Counted from the stretch's first letter, positions 34,986 to 45,424 are shown. The stretch: 64,000 nt of DNA from Rhyacophila brunnea (GCA_022495005.1 JAGYXB010000973.1:1-64000), one strand, 5' to 3'. The notes: a model not told the origin generated them from the sequence alone. Program-made: numbers and translations.

Positions 34986-37864
34986 ATTGTTCCGTTGCCT
35001 AGGCAGCAAATTTATTATTGTCAGCCATTTGCAATTCCTTACGTAAACAAACGATTAAACGTCAGTTAGTAATATAAGTTAAGGTGTATAGAAATAAATC
35101 AACGGCGTTCCAATAAGCGGTCCTTATTTTGAGTGTGTAATTTAACAAGATAATTAAGAGCTAGTCAAAGAATCTAGTTTGTCACAAGTTTTGTTTTTGT
35201 TTTGTTACGCCAAAGATGTATAACTTCTATCGCGTAAACACACCGATTTTGATTATATCAAACAAACGAGTGTTGTAATAGTAGTGAATTTTGGATAATA
35301 GAAATTTAAACAATGATCTAAAATTGCTAATATATTAATGACGTTGTAATTTTTCCATACGTTGGTTTTGAATACACATCCTCTGCTATAGAAATCAACT
35401 TTTTTACTGTAGAGTTTCGTAGAAACAAAATATAAGCTTGTAACTATTATGTTTACATGTTTTAAAGTGACAGTATTATCCTATGAGTCGGAGACTTGAT
35501 ATTATATACCATAAAAACTGAAAGAATAGCAAAATTGAGTATCAAAAATATGCAAATTGTTCAAAAGAATCTCAAATCGCGTCCTATTTTGTATTGCTAT
35601 CTTGCAGTTTGGAGGAATATTTGGGTATGGGAGAGCCATAATAGCTGATTGGATTGAGCCCCCCCTTTCCGATTGTTCAAGGAGCGGTCAAACGGTAAAC
35701 AGTGGGTACAAAAGTGGGCAGAAAACACATACAAGCTTTTTCACAAGCACCCTGCGAACAAATGGTCCGGCCAAACTTAAGCCCTTTAGAGCTTCGGAAA
35801 GCTACAAGCATTTATTTCAATTTGTTTCCCGTAATAAGATGTGGGGTTGTGTATTATTATTATTTGGACAAAGAATTGTATTGAATTAATAATGATTATA
35901 AGCTTTTTGTGTACTTTTTCATATTATTACAAATGGTTGAGCTTTTGTGGACTGTAATTTTGAAGGATGCTTGTAGATTTCGGATCTCGGAGGTGCGAAC
36001 AACTTACACGATAATATCAGGCACTGACTTTTGATGTTGATAGGGCTGGCGCGCGCTGGGCCGGTTTGGTGTTCACGCACTCACGCACTGGTAAACGGAC
36101 GGTACACTTTGGATGGATGATATTATATGAGGTTGATGGATGATAATGATAAGTTCAAAATGGATGATAGACGCAACGTTCGCTCAAACCGTATCATATT
36201 TAGCGTAATAAGGTCGAACAGATGTGTTTATATGAGTCACTCTACATCGGTAATGCTATACAGACATCGGCTTCGCTCGGCTATCTTGGAGTAACTGCCT
36301 GAACTTTGCAATTACGGTCGATTCATGACCCGTAATTGTCGGTCACCCTGATCTGGTGACAATAATAAATAAGGGATTTGGAAGTAGATGGTAGGTAAGG
36401 AATGAATGTGAATATTGGCCTAACCAACAAATATTAGTGGTTCGGCAGTATGGTGGGTGATGGTGTGATGAGTGAAGAACTGAAGTATGACAATTGGTAC
36501 TTGCTGGCGGAGATGGTAGAGATGGCGAGTTTCTTTGACAGTTTGACAGGTACAGTTTACTTGGATATAGTTATACAGAGGCACTATAATACTTAATGAC
36601 AGTTATCTACCAAGATAACATGCGAACTGAGATATTCGCTCCATCGTGATGGACTTTTTATTCAACCCATCACGATGGAAAATGCTTACACCGAGTATCT
36701 CAGGCTTTCGGTGAGAAAATACAATTTAACACAATACACATTAATCAATGTTGCTGAGGTGAAATTTATATGCAAGAAAAATACACGTAGGTACTAAATA
36801 ATATTATTATGAGTCTTATTTTTCATCGTCGGAGTTTTCTCACTCAATAAGCATTAACCGAAACTGCCGACGGCCTGTGAACAATACAACAATTAAATAA
36901 ACAATATCGATTTGAGAAGGATTTATATATTATATCATGGATTTTGCTGACACTGTTTATTCTCGCAGGACTCGCTGATCGTCTCAGTGGTAAACTTTTT
37001 CAAAAAGGCGACTTTTTTATTGTATTCTCTGGCTTTGCTTTGCAATACTATCACTAAATCATATATTATATGTTAAGGGATAACTAATTTGTATATTATA
37101 TGACTCAGTTGATATTAAATATTGTTTTTTTATAATATACGCCATATACATCTAAGAAATTGATATTATTAAGAATCTATATTAATTTATTATTATCGCT
37201 TGTTTATAATATGTTCATATACAATTTTTCATCATATACAAGGCATTCAAATAATTGAATTTTATTTAGGGTATTCAGAATTATTAATAAATGGTTATTA
37301 AATATCTGAATAGATATAATTGTTAGTCACAGTTGTGTAATTTTTTTCATCGTTGTAATAATTAGGTAATAAATAAATTTATTCATACATTCAAATGAAT
37401 AAGTTCATTGTTTCCACGGAATAAATAAACATTTACTCTCCAAAGACAGGTCATTAAAAACTAATTAGTTTTTTTTTAAGATGGTTGTGTGGGGACTGTA
37501 TGTTTGAACTATAAAAACAAGATAAAACTGTACTAAATTAGTGTCAATAATGTAGTCTATAATATGTAAGTTTTAATACTTTTTTATTAAGATTTTTTTG
37601 AACTTGGTACAACCAAATAAAATTGAAACCAACATACAAACAAACAATCATATTCTATTATATTATATATTATATGTATAGAAATATATATTATATAAAA
37701 TATAGATACTTATTGTAAAACTTTGACAAAATGTATGATAAATTGAGTACATACCTACAACATAAATAATTTAAAAAAATATACCTTGTATGACGAGTTA
37801 ATTAATTTATTATTTTCTTTACCGTTTTCATTCATAACATACATTGGAAACACCTCAGATATAA
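34986..37864. other. non-coding; GC-richer patch at 35990-36370
   Basis: The 110-residue open frame at 35557-35889 and its overlapping alternative frame show no domain and were not accepted. A GC-richer patch (35990-36370) and GATGGATGAT-rich sequence (36105-36170) remain unexplained. The rest is AT-rich. Confidence 0.35.
36641..36678. repeat. 12-bp hairpin
   Basis: CCATCGTGATGG (36641-36652) and its exact complement CCATCACGATGG (36667-36678) face each other across 14 bases. A weaker outer pair, GAGATA/TATCTC, lies at 36629 and 36696. Role unknown. Confidence 0.6.
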
Positions 37865-38238
37865 CGCACCCCTAGACCTACACTGACGTAAGTCAAAATC
37901 AGCCATGTTCCAGGAGAGCCGAAACAAACTTTTTGAACCATGTTTATGGTACTTGAGTTAATGTATAATGGCTTTACAATGTCCATTTTTTGTAGAGTTG
38001 AAAAAAATATATCTTTCTAGTGGCATTTATTAAGGAGTATACGAGTTACTGGAGTGTTCTTCTCGATATTTGACTAAATTTATTTAAAATAACACTGGAG
38101 TGTTATTTCACTCGTTAAATATATTTTTTAGATGTATGCCAGTGTTTTCCTGAGATACAGAAAAAAATGTAATTGAACTGCATTCATAACTCAAAACAGC
38201 AAAATTCAGACTTACGTCAGTGTAGGTCTGGCGGTGCG
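37865..38238. mobile_element. MITE M6 (374 bp)
   Basis: Left end CGCACCCCTAGACCTACACT then GACGTAAGTC. Right end GACTTACGTCAGTGTAGGTC then TGGCGGTGCG. The inverted repeats are about 30 bp with few mismatches. ATAA occurs on both flanks (37861-37864 and 38239-38242), a possible 4-bp target duplication. No coding capacity. Confidence 0.75.
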
Positions 38239-38289
38239 ATAATATACTAGAAAAAAATACGGCGGGACTTAAGCACGCATACACTGGAT

Positions 38290-38350
38290 TTACACCAATC
38301 TGTTTTATCAATTATTGACCTATGCGTCTCATACCTAATTACGACAAAAT
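38290..38350 (-). repeat. S3-family fragment
   Basis: CACTGGATTTACACCAATCT and CCTAATTACGACAAAATTAT match the tRNA-related part of S3 copies at 61.8 and 63.2 kb. It lies just beyond M6. Confidence 0.45.
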
Positions 38351-38394
38351 TATCATATATTATATTTTAGTTAATTTTTCGTGCTTCTTTCTTC

Positions 38395-38590
38395 CATGCG
38401 CACCTTTTCTTATTAAATAAAGCCTCAGGAAACTCAATAAAACCACACTTGAGCGCGTGGTGACCTCACTCTAGGCATCTGCTCTTGAGAAGGTGTAAAC
38501 AACTGCTGTTGCTTCAAATCCAAACGTAGGCTCTCGTGATACGTTGGGATTAAGACCGAATGTGGAACAGGCTTTTGTTTTGAACGGAAC
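38395..38590 (+). repeat. dispersed repeat R-B, copy 2
   Basis: Matches 30500-30695: AAACTCAATAAAACCACACTT, GGTGACCTCACT, CATCTGCTCTTGAGA and CCAAACGTAGG. Confidence 0.5.
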
Positions 38591-38663
38591 TATCTTGTAG
38601 CTAGTATGAAATAATACATCTGAAGTGTTTAAAATTTGTGTTGATATCAAGGTACTACTGACT

Positions 38664-39063
38664 TCGTCGGTGTTTTGTAAAAAAAGGTGAATTAACCAAA
38701 ATGCTTTTTTACAGAAGGAGGAGTTTTAACTTTTGACATTAATTATTTATTAATTACCTGTGGATGATTATAAATGTCTAACAAGTTTATAATAAAGCTA
38801 AGAAAGAATACTGTCCTTATAATAGGCTTTATATTATAATATTTTAAAAGGCCTAATATGTCATACCTACTTGCTTCTTATTCGTAATACTAAGTGGATA
38901 TTCGCCCTTACGATAATCGTTTTTAAGTACCTACTTTCCTGTCGATATACAAATTCGCCGTTTTTAAACAACAAAGCTAGTGAGGTAAGTAAATATTGTT
39001 TTTTCATTAAAATCTCGATTTCGTCAAAATGGTTGATGTCCACTTTTTACAAAACACCGACGA
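38664..39063. mobile_element. MITE M7 (400 bp)
   Basis: TCGTCGGTGTTTTGTAAAAA at the left is matched by its complement TTTTTACAAAACACCGACGA at the right (39044-39063), giving inverted repeats of 20-25 bp. Surrounding sequence on the right resumes S3-like motifs (GACGTCAGTATC, GTAACGTACTTGCACTTGC), suggesting insertion into or beside an S3 repeat. The open frame inside is not supported. Confidence 0.7.
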
Positions 39064-39268
39064 TATATTCTTGCCTTAATTGCTAGCCGACGTCAGTATC
39101 TTTCCAAATTTTAGTTGTAACGTACTTGCACTTGCTAATACTTTAAATAGATATTATTTATTTTTTATTTGTTCAATTAATTATTTTTCTATATACCTAA
39201 GTATTGTGTAAAATAATTACTTATCTAAAAAATCTCAATGGCATGCATGGTTGTAAACAAATCCTTGA

Positions 39269-39428
39269 CTAATCTTCAGGTTTTCGCATCCCGCAAAGGA
39301 TTTGACAATACTCTTCGTACTCAATCATAGTCCTTCCTTTCTTGACGACTGTGTTGGCTTCCTCAAAAGCCCACTCGACTTCGCTCTCAGTGAAACGGTC
39401 TCCCAATGACATCAGGTCGTGACGAATT
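39269..39428 (-). CDS. terminal exon, EF-hand/essential-light-chain-like protein
   Basis: Minus-strand exon of 160 bp bounded upstream by a poly-T-rich acceptor (TATTTTTTTTTCAG) and ending at a TAG stop (39271-39269). It starts with the last base of a codon, then 52 residues: IRHDLMSLGDRFTESEVEWA, FEEA, a loop region, IEYEEYCQILCG and a short basic/acidic tail. The pattern L(M/L)xxLGDxFTExEV...IEYEEYxxIL is that of the fourth EF-hand of calmodulin, troponin C and myosin essential light chains. The calcium loop lacks the usual acidic residues at positions 1, 3 and 5, so calcium binding at this site is unlikely, as in myosin essential light chains. Upstream exons were not identified. Which member of the family it is cannot be told from this exon. 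Confidence 0.82.
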
Positions 39429-39640
39429 CTGAAAAAAAAATACATAAACAATTATTTTCAGTGAGATGCTGCACCTACCTCACGACTTTTAAATGTGACA
39501 TTACATCTTCAAAATAAGCAAAAAATGTAATTTATTTAAGAAAACAAAACATTGTGGCCATATCAAATCTAAATTCAAGAAGACGTTCACAGCATGAGAT
39601 TAACATTATAACAAATATTACCCTCACAAGAGAGAAGAAG

Positions 39641-39664
39641 AGGATATATATATATATATATATA
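39641..39664. repeat. (AT)n microsatellite
   Basis: Uninterrupted TA/AT dinucleotide run, continuing into a TAATAA-rich tract. Confidence 0.85.
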
Positions 39665-39910
39665 ATATAATAATAAAAAAAACATAAGTACAATTTTATA
39701 TAGAAAAATAAAATTTAGAATACAAAATATAGTGTAAAATTTTGTAAAATCAATTATTATGACAATGTAGACGTCAAAATTATTATGATTTTATAAATTT
39801 TAAATTTCCCGCCATTTGTGCGTAGTACAGAAAGTTAAATAGAAAGGTGTTATATAATTGAACGTCAGTCGAAGTTTGCCAAGATTTTTAAAAATAGTAA
39901 TACCATTACA

Positions 39911-39964
39911 CCTCCGAGGGACATTTTTAACTTTTTCAACAGTTGAAAATGTCCCTCTGAGGCG
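39911..39964. other. strong GC-rich hairpin
   Basis: A left arm containing GAGGGACATTTT pairs with a right arm containing AAAATGTCCCTC. About 21 of 25 positions pair across an 8-base loop, and the hairpin stands in otherwise AT-rich DNA. It could be a small foldback element or an RNA hairpin. It is shorter than a typical miRNA precursor. Confidence 0.6.
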
Positions 39965-41425
39965 GACAAAACCGGTCCAGATTTATTAAATAATAATAAA
40001 AGTGGAATAAGTACTAAACAAATTGTGTTTTATTAAATAAATCAATAAGAAATCAAGAAAATGTAATACTATTGAATATTGCTTTAAAAAAAGCAAAACT
40101 AATTTTATCGCTGATTATTTATGCAAAAACGAAAGACTAAAATTATATATTTAAAATGTTTGATTTCATTATTATATATTAAATAAGTGCAATTAGATTA
40201 ATAGTGCAGCTGTCATTTTATATATCAGCTGTTTATTTTTAATATTGATATTTTAATGGTTACAAAATTGTCCGACCTAATTTTGAAACCACAATTCACT
40301 GTCATCACACGATATTATTCGATTGATTTTCCGTGTTGTTAACGAATATGTCCGGAACATGAACAAGCTTCGACCACGCTTGTTCAGTGTTTTGTTTCAA
40401 AAATAAAAGCTCTCAAACTAAATACATAGATACATACAAAATAAGGCTTCGCTAAATAAGCACCCATACAAAGAGGTTACTTATTAATACATCTACGCGT
40501 TTCACTTAACGGTCTCATTGATTTTTTAGTTTGATAAAAATGATTTTTAATTTGAAAGATTATCGATTACAACGTCATGAATTATTCTCTCTTCAAATCT
40601 TGTAATGGGAAGAAAAATTATTTAAAACTTATTCTGAACAATGTGAATCTCTACTAAGAATACTTTTGGGATTGACAATATTGGGCTTGTATGTATATAT
40701 ATACCTATATATTATATACTACGATAAAAATAAATACATGTATTTGAATGATTAATAATTTATTTTTCTATGAATTCGTTGGTGAATTACTTATGTTTGC
40801 TAAACATTTGATATCAAATTTGCATAGCATCAGTAATAATATGACGCCGGAATGTTTGCATATATGTAATAAAGGTCTAAAATTGAATTTACTCGAACAG
40901 TTTGAAAGTAATCGCGAATTATCCAAAAGTAATCACATAATTAATAAAAATTTGGTAATGCATTCGTCGCCACTATTAAATATAGTTTAAACACACGAAT
41001 AATACAATTATACTAATAATATTTTAATTGATTAATAATGTCAATAAATAACCAAAGTACTCGAACACAGCAATTTTGATAAATTTTGATATCCATTAAA
41101 AAACCCACTTAGGGTTTTCAAAGTATTAATAATATTACAATCAATAATAAGTGTACAAATTCATAATATTGCTGGAACGAATAAGTGAATGTATTCTGTC
41201 TCTATCTATACACGTGTAGTATTTAAGCAAGGGCAAGCGGCCTATCTGAATAGTCTTGATAATGGTGTTACAACCGAAATAGCTATCGACAAGCCTTTTT
41301 AAAAACCTGTAAAATTTAATATTAATTATATTTTCATTTCTTGTAAAATGGAATTCTACCAAGTAAATGCTAACTCAATTAATAATAAAGATATTTTAGT
41401 CAAAGTTTTCAAAATATATACATTA
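39965..41425. other. non-coding, no supported gene
   Basis: Contains an ATG-initiated 80-residue frame at 40748-40990 (+) with fairly protein-like composition (KHLISNLHSISNN, ECLHICNKG) but no recognised family and no splice or repeat support. The rest is AT-rich. Confidence 0.35.
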
Positions 41426-41935
41426 TCTCTATATATATAAAAATCTCGTGTCACGATGTTTGTGGTCGAACTCCTCCGAAATGGCTCGACCGATTTTTAT
41501 GAATTATTTTATGTATGTTTGTTAGGTATGAGAATAGGTCAAAAAGTATATTTCATATCGCTGGGTGATTAGGGTATTTCTATCCAGAAAAATTTTCTTT
41601 TATTTTTTTGACAATTTTTTTTTTGTATTTTTTTTTATTATTTGGCATAAAAAATACCCATAACCCCAAATTTTCACTCTCCTACCCCCACCCTCCCATT
41701 TTTTAATCGCGATTTTATTATTTTTGTATGAACAAATTTAACCGTCGTTCGTATTTCAAACAGAACGAAATTATTTATGTTGTTGAATGACGGATGGCGC
41801 TACGTCCGAGAAGAATTCAAGAGAAGCGTCGCGCCATTTTGACATTTCATTCGGCATATCACAACGCAGTGCGTGCAAAATTTTGTACGATTTATTTTAA
41901 TTTATCTATTTTTATGTGCGTGTATCAAAGTCACA

Positions 41936-43120
41936 ATGCCAGCAAGACGCAAGGGGGGCCATTTGGGCCGTCGAACGAATAAAGCAACAAACATGCGAAA
42001 TAGTAGAGCAGAAAGAACAGACGAACAAATCCAACAAGATAACAAAAATGTGCGTGTAAGCATGTCGCAATTGCGTGCATATCAATCACAAGAGGCACGA
42101 GCTGAACGAAATCAACAACGACAATTGGAACGGAGCCAAGCGCGCCGGTTCGTAGTTAACACACGCAGAGCAAATGACCGACAACGCCAACAAGTACATC
42201 GAACATTTACATCCGCTTCGTTCCTTCGTCTCGCATTCGAGTACGAGCCAGATATTGAATATTCCGCTCATCCGAAAGTGCTGATTGGTGCTATGGACAA
42301 AGAATGTCCCCATTGTCATGCGCTCAAATTCAAACATGAGTCAGCCGGGATGTGTTGCGCATCAGGAAAAGTGCAACTACCAGAAATTGAGATACCACTA
42401 GAACCATTGAAAGGCTTGCTCATCGGCACGGTTCCAGATTCAAACCTGTTCCTGAAGTCCATTCGCACATTCAATTCATGCTTCCAAATGACTTCGTTCG
42501 GAGCAACAGAAATAGTTCACAATACTGCGGCAAATGGTCAACAATTCCATTCTACGTTCAAAATCAAAGGCCAAGTATAGCACAAAGTAGGCTCATTGCT
42601 GCCAATGCCAAACGAACCACATAATTTTTTACAAATCTACTTCATGGGCGGTGAGGACATCAATCATGTGGATGCACGTTGCGGCTACAATAGCCTCAAT
42701 TCGTCTAATGCCAGGCGCATCGTTGGCGAACTGGACGCCCTGTTGAATGAGCACAATGAATTATTGAAATTTTTCAAAGCACACATGCACGAATTGCAAA
42801 GTGACAATCACGCTATTGTCATCAATACTGATAAAACACCAGCTGGAGAGCACGTGCGTCGATTCAATGTGCCTGTTGTTGACGATATTGCTGGAATCAT
42901 GGTTGGTGACCGCACATCGACACGAGAAATCGTGATTCGAAGAAGAAACAATAATCTGGAGTTCATCGCTGACACACACCGTTCATACGACGCTCTCCAA
43001 TATCTGCTAATTTTCTGGAAGGGACAAGACGGATATTGCATAAACATTAAACAACGAGATCCTGTCACAGGTAATTCATTCATTATGAACATCATTACTC
43101 ATTTTGAATTGAGAAAATGA
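41936..43120 (+). pseudogene. Helitron protein N-terminal region, truncated
   Basis: Starts at ATG 41936 (MPARRKGGHLGRRTNK). A long basic, glutamine-rich segment follows, then the Helitron signature CPHCHALKFKHESAGMCC with LKGLLIG and FNSCFQMTSFGA. A single in-frame TAG at 42578-42580 (a Tyr position in relatives) interrupts it. The same frame continues with FLQIYFMGGED, HRSYDALQYLLIFWKGQDGY and NIKQRDPVTG, then diverges at about 43075 and stops at 43120. In full-length Helitron proteins the next parts would be the Rep nuclease and helicase; they are deleted. Codon use is GC-richer than the flanks, and the single nonsense change suggests a fairly recent copy. Confidence 0.88.
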
Positions 43121-43267
43121 ATGGTTGATGTTTTTTTGTTTTTATCGGCGGTCATCGTCTACAGCGCTCTATTCATCTTTCTGTCACAGATCCCATCCCC
43201 ACACACTTACGATACATTCGTTATTTTTTATTTAACAACCAAAATATTCACTAGAAATAATTTATAT

Positions 43268-43285
43268 GGCAGAACAACGTTTGCC
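43268..43285 (+). other. Helitron 3' hairpin
   Basis: GGCAGAACAACGTTTGCC folds with GGCA/TGCC and AAC/GTT pairs (one bulged G, loop AAC). It ends 11 bases before CTAG, as expected for the Helitron replication terminator. Confidence 0.8.
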
Positions 43286-43390
43286 GGATCAGCTAGTATA
43301 ATTATAATATTTGAATTTCTATTAATGTGGCAAAACAAGATGTTTGTGCTACAGGCGAAAACACTAATAACGAAATCAGTTTTCAAATAT

Positions 43391-43530
43391 AGTGGGGTTA
43401 CTGCCAAAAGTCGGTAAGTCTGGATATCATGATATGGAGTAATTCAAATTTGAAATTTGACATGTCCTCTAAAATCAGTCATAATGGTAATTTATTTGTT
43501 CTTTATGTGCATGGTCAATAGAACAATTCT
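43391..43530 (+). repeat. MITE M2 end, copy D
   Basis: Starts GGGGTTACTGCCAAAAGTCGG. It carries GGAGTAATTCAAATTTG, GACATGTCCTCTAAAATCAG and TTTATGTGCATGGTCAAT. It runs directly into S4. Confidence 0.7.
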
Positions 43531-43800
43531 AAACTAAAATATTATACTGTATAATCGTCACGATTGCAGTATCATACTGTGGCGTAAAGGTAGTGCGTTC
43601 GGCTGATAACCGAACAAACGGTGGTTCGATTCCAATCGATTGCGTTTTTTCGTGTGAAAAAATAAATGATGTGTTACATGTCACACGCTAAAAATACACT
43701 CTGATCTGATTTCCCAAGCGCCAAAAGAAGTATAACTTAAAAAATTACCGAATTTATTTATTATTATTATATAATTTTAAAAATAAAATAGTTTCAATAT
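43531..43800 (+). repeat. tRNA-Ile-like SINE, family S4, copy 2
   Basis: Has A-box-like TGGCGTAAAGGTAGTGCG (43580-43597), GGCTGATAACC and B-box GGTTCGATTCC (43622-43632). It ends in AATAGTTTCAATATCG next to M2. Near-identical to 34693-34985 inverted. Confidence 0.78.
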
Positions 43801-44030
43801 CGCGAGGTAAGTGCCAAAAGGTCTGGAAATCACGATATGGCGTAATTGAAATTTGACATAAACTGTAAAATCAGTCATAATGGTAATTTATTTGTCCTTT
43901 ATGTGCATGTTCTATATATCAGATGACGTTGAATATTTTTCTAGCATAAATATGTATAATATAGACACAATATAATCAGTTGTTAGCTCTAAATACCTAA
44001 ATTATCGATTTCCCAACTTTCGGCATTCCA
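43801..44030 (-). repeat. MITE M2, copy E (uninterrupted)
   Basis: Runs from GAGGTAAGTGCCAAAAGG to CCCAACTTTCGGCAT with the internal M2 blocks in order. It shows the empty-site sequences for the insertions found in copies A and B. Confidence 0.7.
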
Positions 44031-44770
44031 TATTATGGAAGTATTGAATATTCACAAATTCTGAATTAATTAATTAGCTATCCCCAAATAACGGCATGAC
44101 CTGCCTACTTTTACAATGTTGATTTTCACAGACTCTAAATCAAAACAATGTTAAAAAATCTCATTTAGATTTTGGTAAGTAAATTAATAAATAATTTTAT
44201 GAATGGTTTGAACTTATAATACGGTAGCCCCTTTTTAAATTTTCTGACGAATCAATTTGAGAATGTAATATTCCTTTATTGACGTTACATAATTTGAAAA
44301 TACCTCTGATTCACCGAATCGAAAAAAGTATATATCAATAATATATGATAATTTCGTTGATGTTTACGTATTTAAACCAAGAACAACATTTCCATACGTT
44401 TACCCAAACCAAAAATAATCAAAAATACAGGTCTCATAAAAAAAGCTCTAGCCCACTTGTGACCCATATGAACGTGTCCGCTGTATGAAATTCATTAGTC
44501 CCTGCCGGAATTATGTTGTCATTTAGTGACCAAATAATTGATAGGAGACATTTATCTGCGAATTGCGTTTGTTAGTGCCGTATCTGTCACGCGAGCAAGT
44601 ACTGTCCTCTGCTGGGCTTGTGACATTCTAACAACCGGTTCGGCACGAATTAAATAAGTTCGACAATTGCTTAGGTAAAACAAATTATAATAATATTAAT
44701 ACTATCGACCGAGGGTACTTGATGACATTTGAATTTAAATATTAATGGATTTAAGCATTGTATTATTCCA

Positions 44771-44838
44771 TTTGAGTCGTTTTTTGCGACCCGGGTTTCG
44801 CCTTTCGGCATCTTCAGGCACTATGTGCACTCACCAAA
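44771..44838 (-). ncRNA. hammerhead-ribozyme-like motif
   Basis: On the minus strand: CTGAAGA (44817-44811; CUGANGA core), then one extra base and stem II GCC-GAAA-GGC, GAAA (44799-44796), a self-complementary ACCCGGGT stem III, and GTC (cleavage expected after the C at 44788). Stem I pairs TGC/GCA next to the core and TGAGT (44833-44829)/ACTCA (44777-44773) distally, separated by an internal loop. The extra base at the stem II junction departs from the strict consensus. The loopless stem III implies a dimeric or minimal type, as reported for Penelope-element hammerheads. Confidence 0.55.
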
Positions 44839-45004
44839 AGGCAAATACACACTGACAATGAATACAATTAACTCTAACTTATATAACAAATTAATACAAT
44901 AAAGTCTAATAATAATGCCTAATCCAAACCATAGTAGATAAAAGTAAAAAAATAGTCTATAATACATCTAAAATTTTAGATATTTTATAGATATAAGAAT
45001 ATTT

Positions 45005-45227
45005 GGTACTGTTCGGTTATACGGAATACAGCGGAAAACACATTTTGAAAATAGCCAATAAACTGGATTATTTGTTAGGGTAACCTAACCAAACCTAACC
45101 TAACCCAACCTAACGCAACCTAACCTAGCCTAACCTAAGCTAACCCAAACTAACAAATAATCCAGTAGATCATGGATTTTCAAAATGTCCCCTGTCGGAA
45201 TACAGGCTGATACAACCGAGCAGTACC
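45005..45227. mobile_element. MITE with 8-bp target duplication and telomere-like core
   Basis: Ends GGTACTGTTCGGTT and AACCGAGCAGTACC, with inverted arms of about 80 bp (sharing ACATTTTGAAAAT and ACTGGATTATTTGTTAG). Exact 8-bp direct repeats GAATATTT flank it (44997-45004 and 45228-45235). The related repeat at 54160-54190 shows the uninterrupted site. The loop is the CCTAA array. An 8-bp duplication with GG ends suits a Merlin- or hAT-type element; which one is open. Confidence 0.85.
45080..45153. repeat. degenerate CCTAA (TTAGG) telomere-type array
   Basis: About 14 five-base units of CCTAA type with substitutions (variants include CCAAA, GCAAC, CTAGC). Read on the minus strand this is TTAGG, the common insect telomere repeat. 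It forms the centre of the MITE at 45005-45227. Confidence 0.8.
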
Positions 45228-45424
45228 GAATATTTTATCCAGTATATATTCAGTATCGATTATGGTTTGGTTGGTAAGGCATAGAATTAAACAAAAAAAA
45301 AAACAAAAAAACTAAACAACACCATATGTAATAATATATTTGTCTTCTTAATTAAACGAAAACAAATAAGTATGACTTAACAAGACGTGTGTTGTATTTT
45401 TATCGGATCGCTCATAGTATTCGT

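Larger units (their letters stand above)
41426..43296 (+). mobile_element. Helitron, internally deleted, both ends defined
   Basis: Begins TCTCTATATATATAAAAATC right after A at 41425 and ends CAGCTAG at 43296, followed by T. This is the Helitron signature (5'-TC, 3'-CTRR, insertion between A and T without target duplication). A hairpin precedes the end by 11 bases. The 5' region has the usual CTCGACCGATTT-type sequence. Inside is the N-terminal part of the Helitron protein only. The Rep (HUH) nuclease and helicase are absent, so this 1871-bp copy is non-autonomous. Confidence 0.9.
44740..45424 (-). repeat. Penelope-type pseudo-LTR-like repeat, copy 1
   Basis: About 700 bp share order and sequence with 53690-54345: GGATTTAAGC, TTATTCCATTTGAGTCGTTT, a hammerhead-like core, CACACTGACAA, AATACAATAAAGT, TAGATATTTTATAGA and TCGGATCGCTCATAG. 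Copy 1 is interrupted by a 223-bp TIR element at 45005-45227. A hammerhead-like motif with GAAAC and a short palindromic stem III is typical of Penelope-like retroelements, so this is probably pseudo-LTR-derived sequence. No coding part is present here. Confidence 0.6.

Noticed and set aside
35557..35889. 110-residue frame
   Set aside because: It lacks a proper ATG start, overlaps another frame on the same strand, and shows no domain.
40748..40990. 80-residue ATG-initiated frame with protein-like composition
   Set aside because: No recognised family, no splice signals or repeats supporting it, and the length is within chance for this AT-rich DNA. Worth a protein search but not called.
43580..43655. 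possible tRNA-Ile gene
   Set aside because: A and B boxes and a GAT-like anticodon loop are present, but there is no paired acceptor stem, and the same sequence with the same flanks recurs inverted at 34.7-35.0 kb, so it is a SINE.
45061..45160. a true chromosome end (telomere)
   Set aside because: The CCTAA units are degenerate, only about 75 bp long, and enclosed by MITE arms with target duplications.
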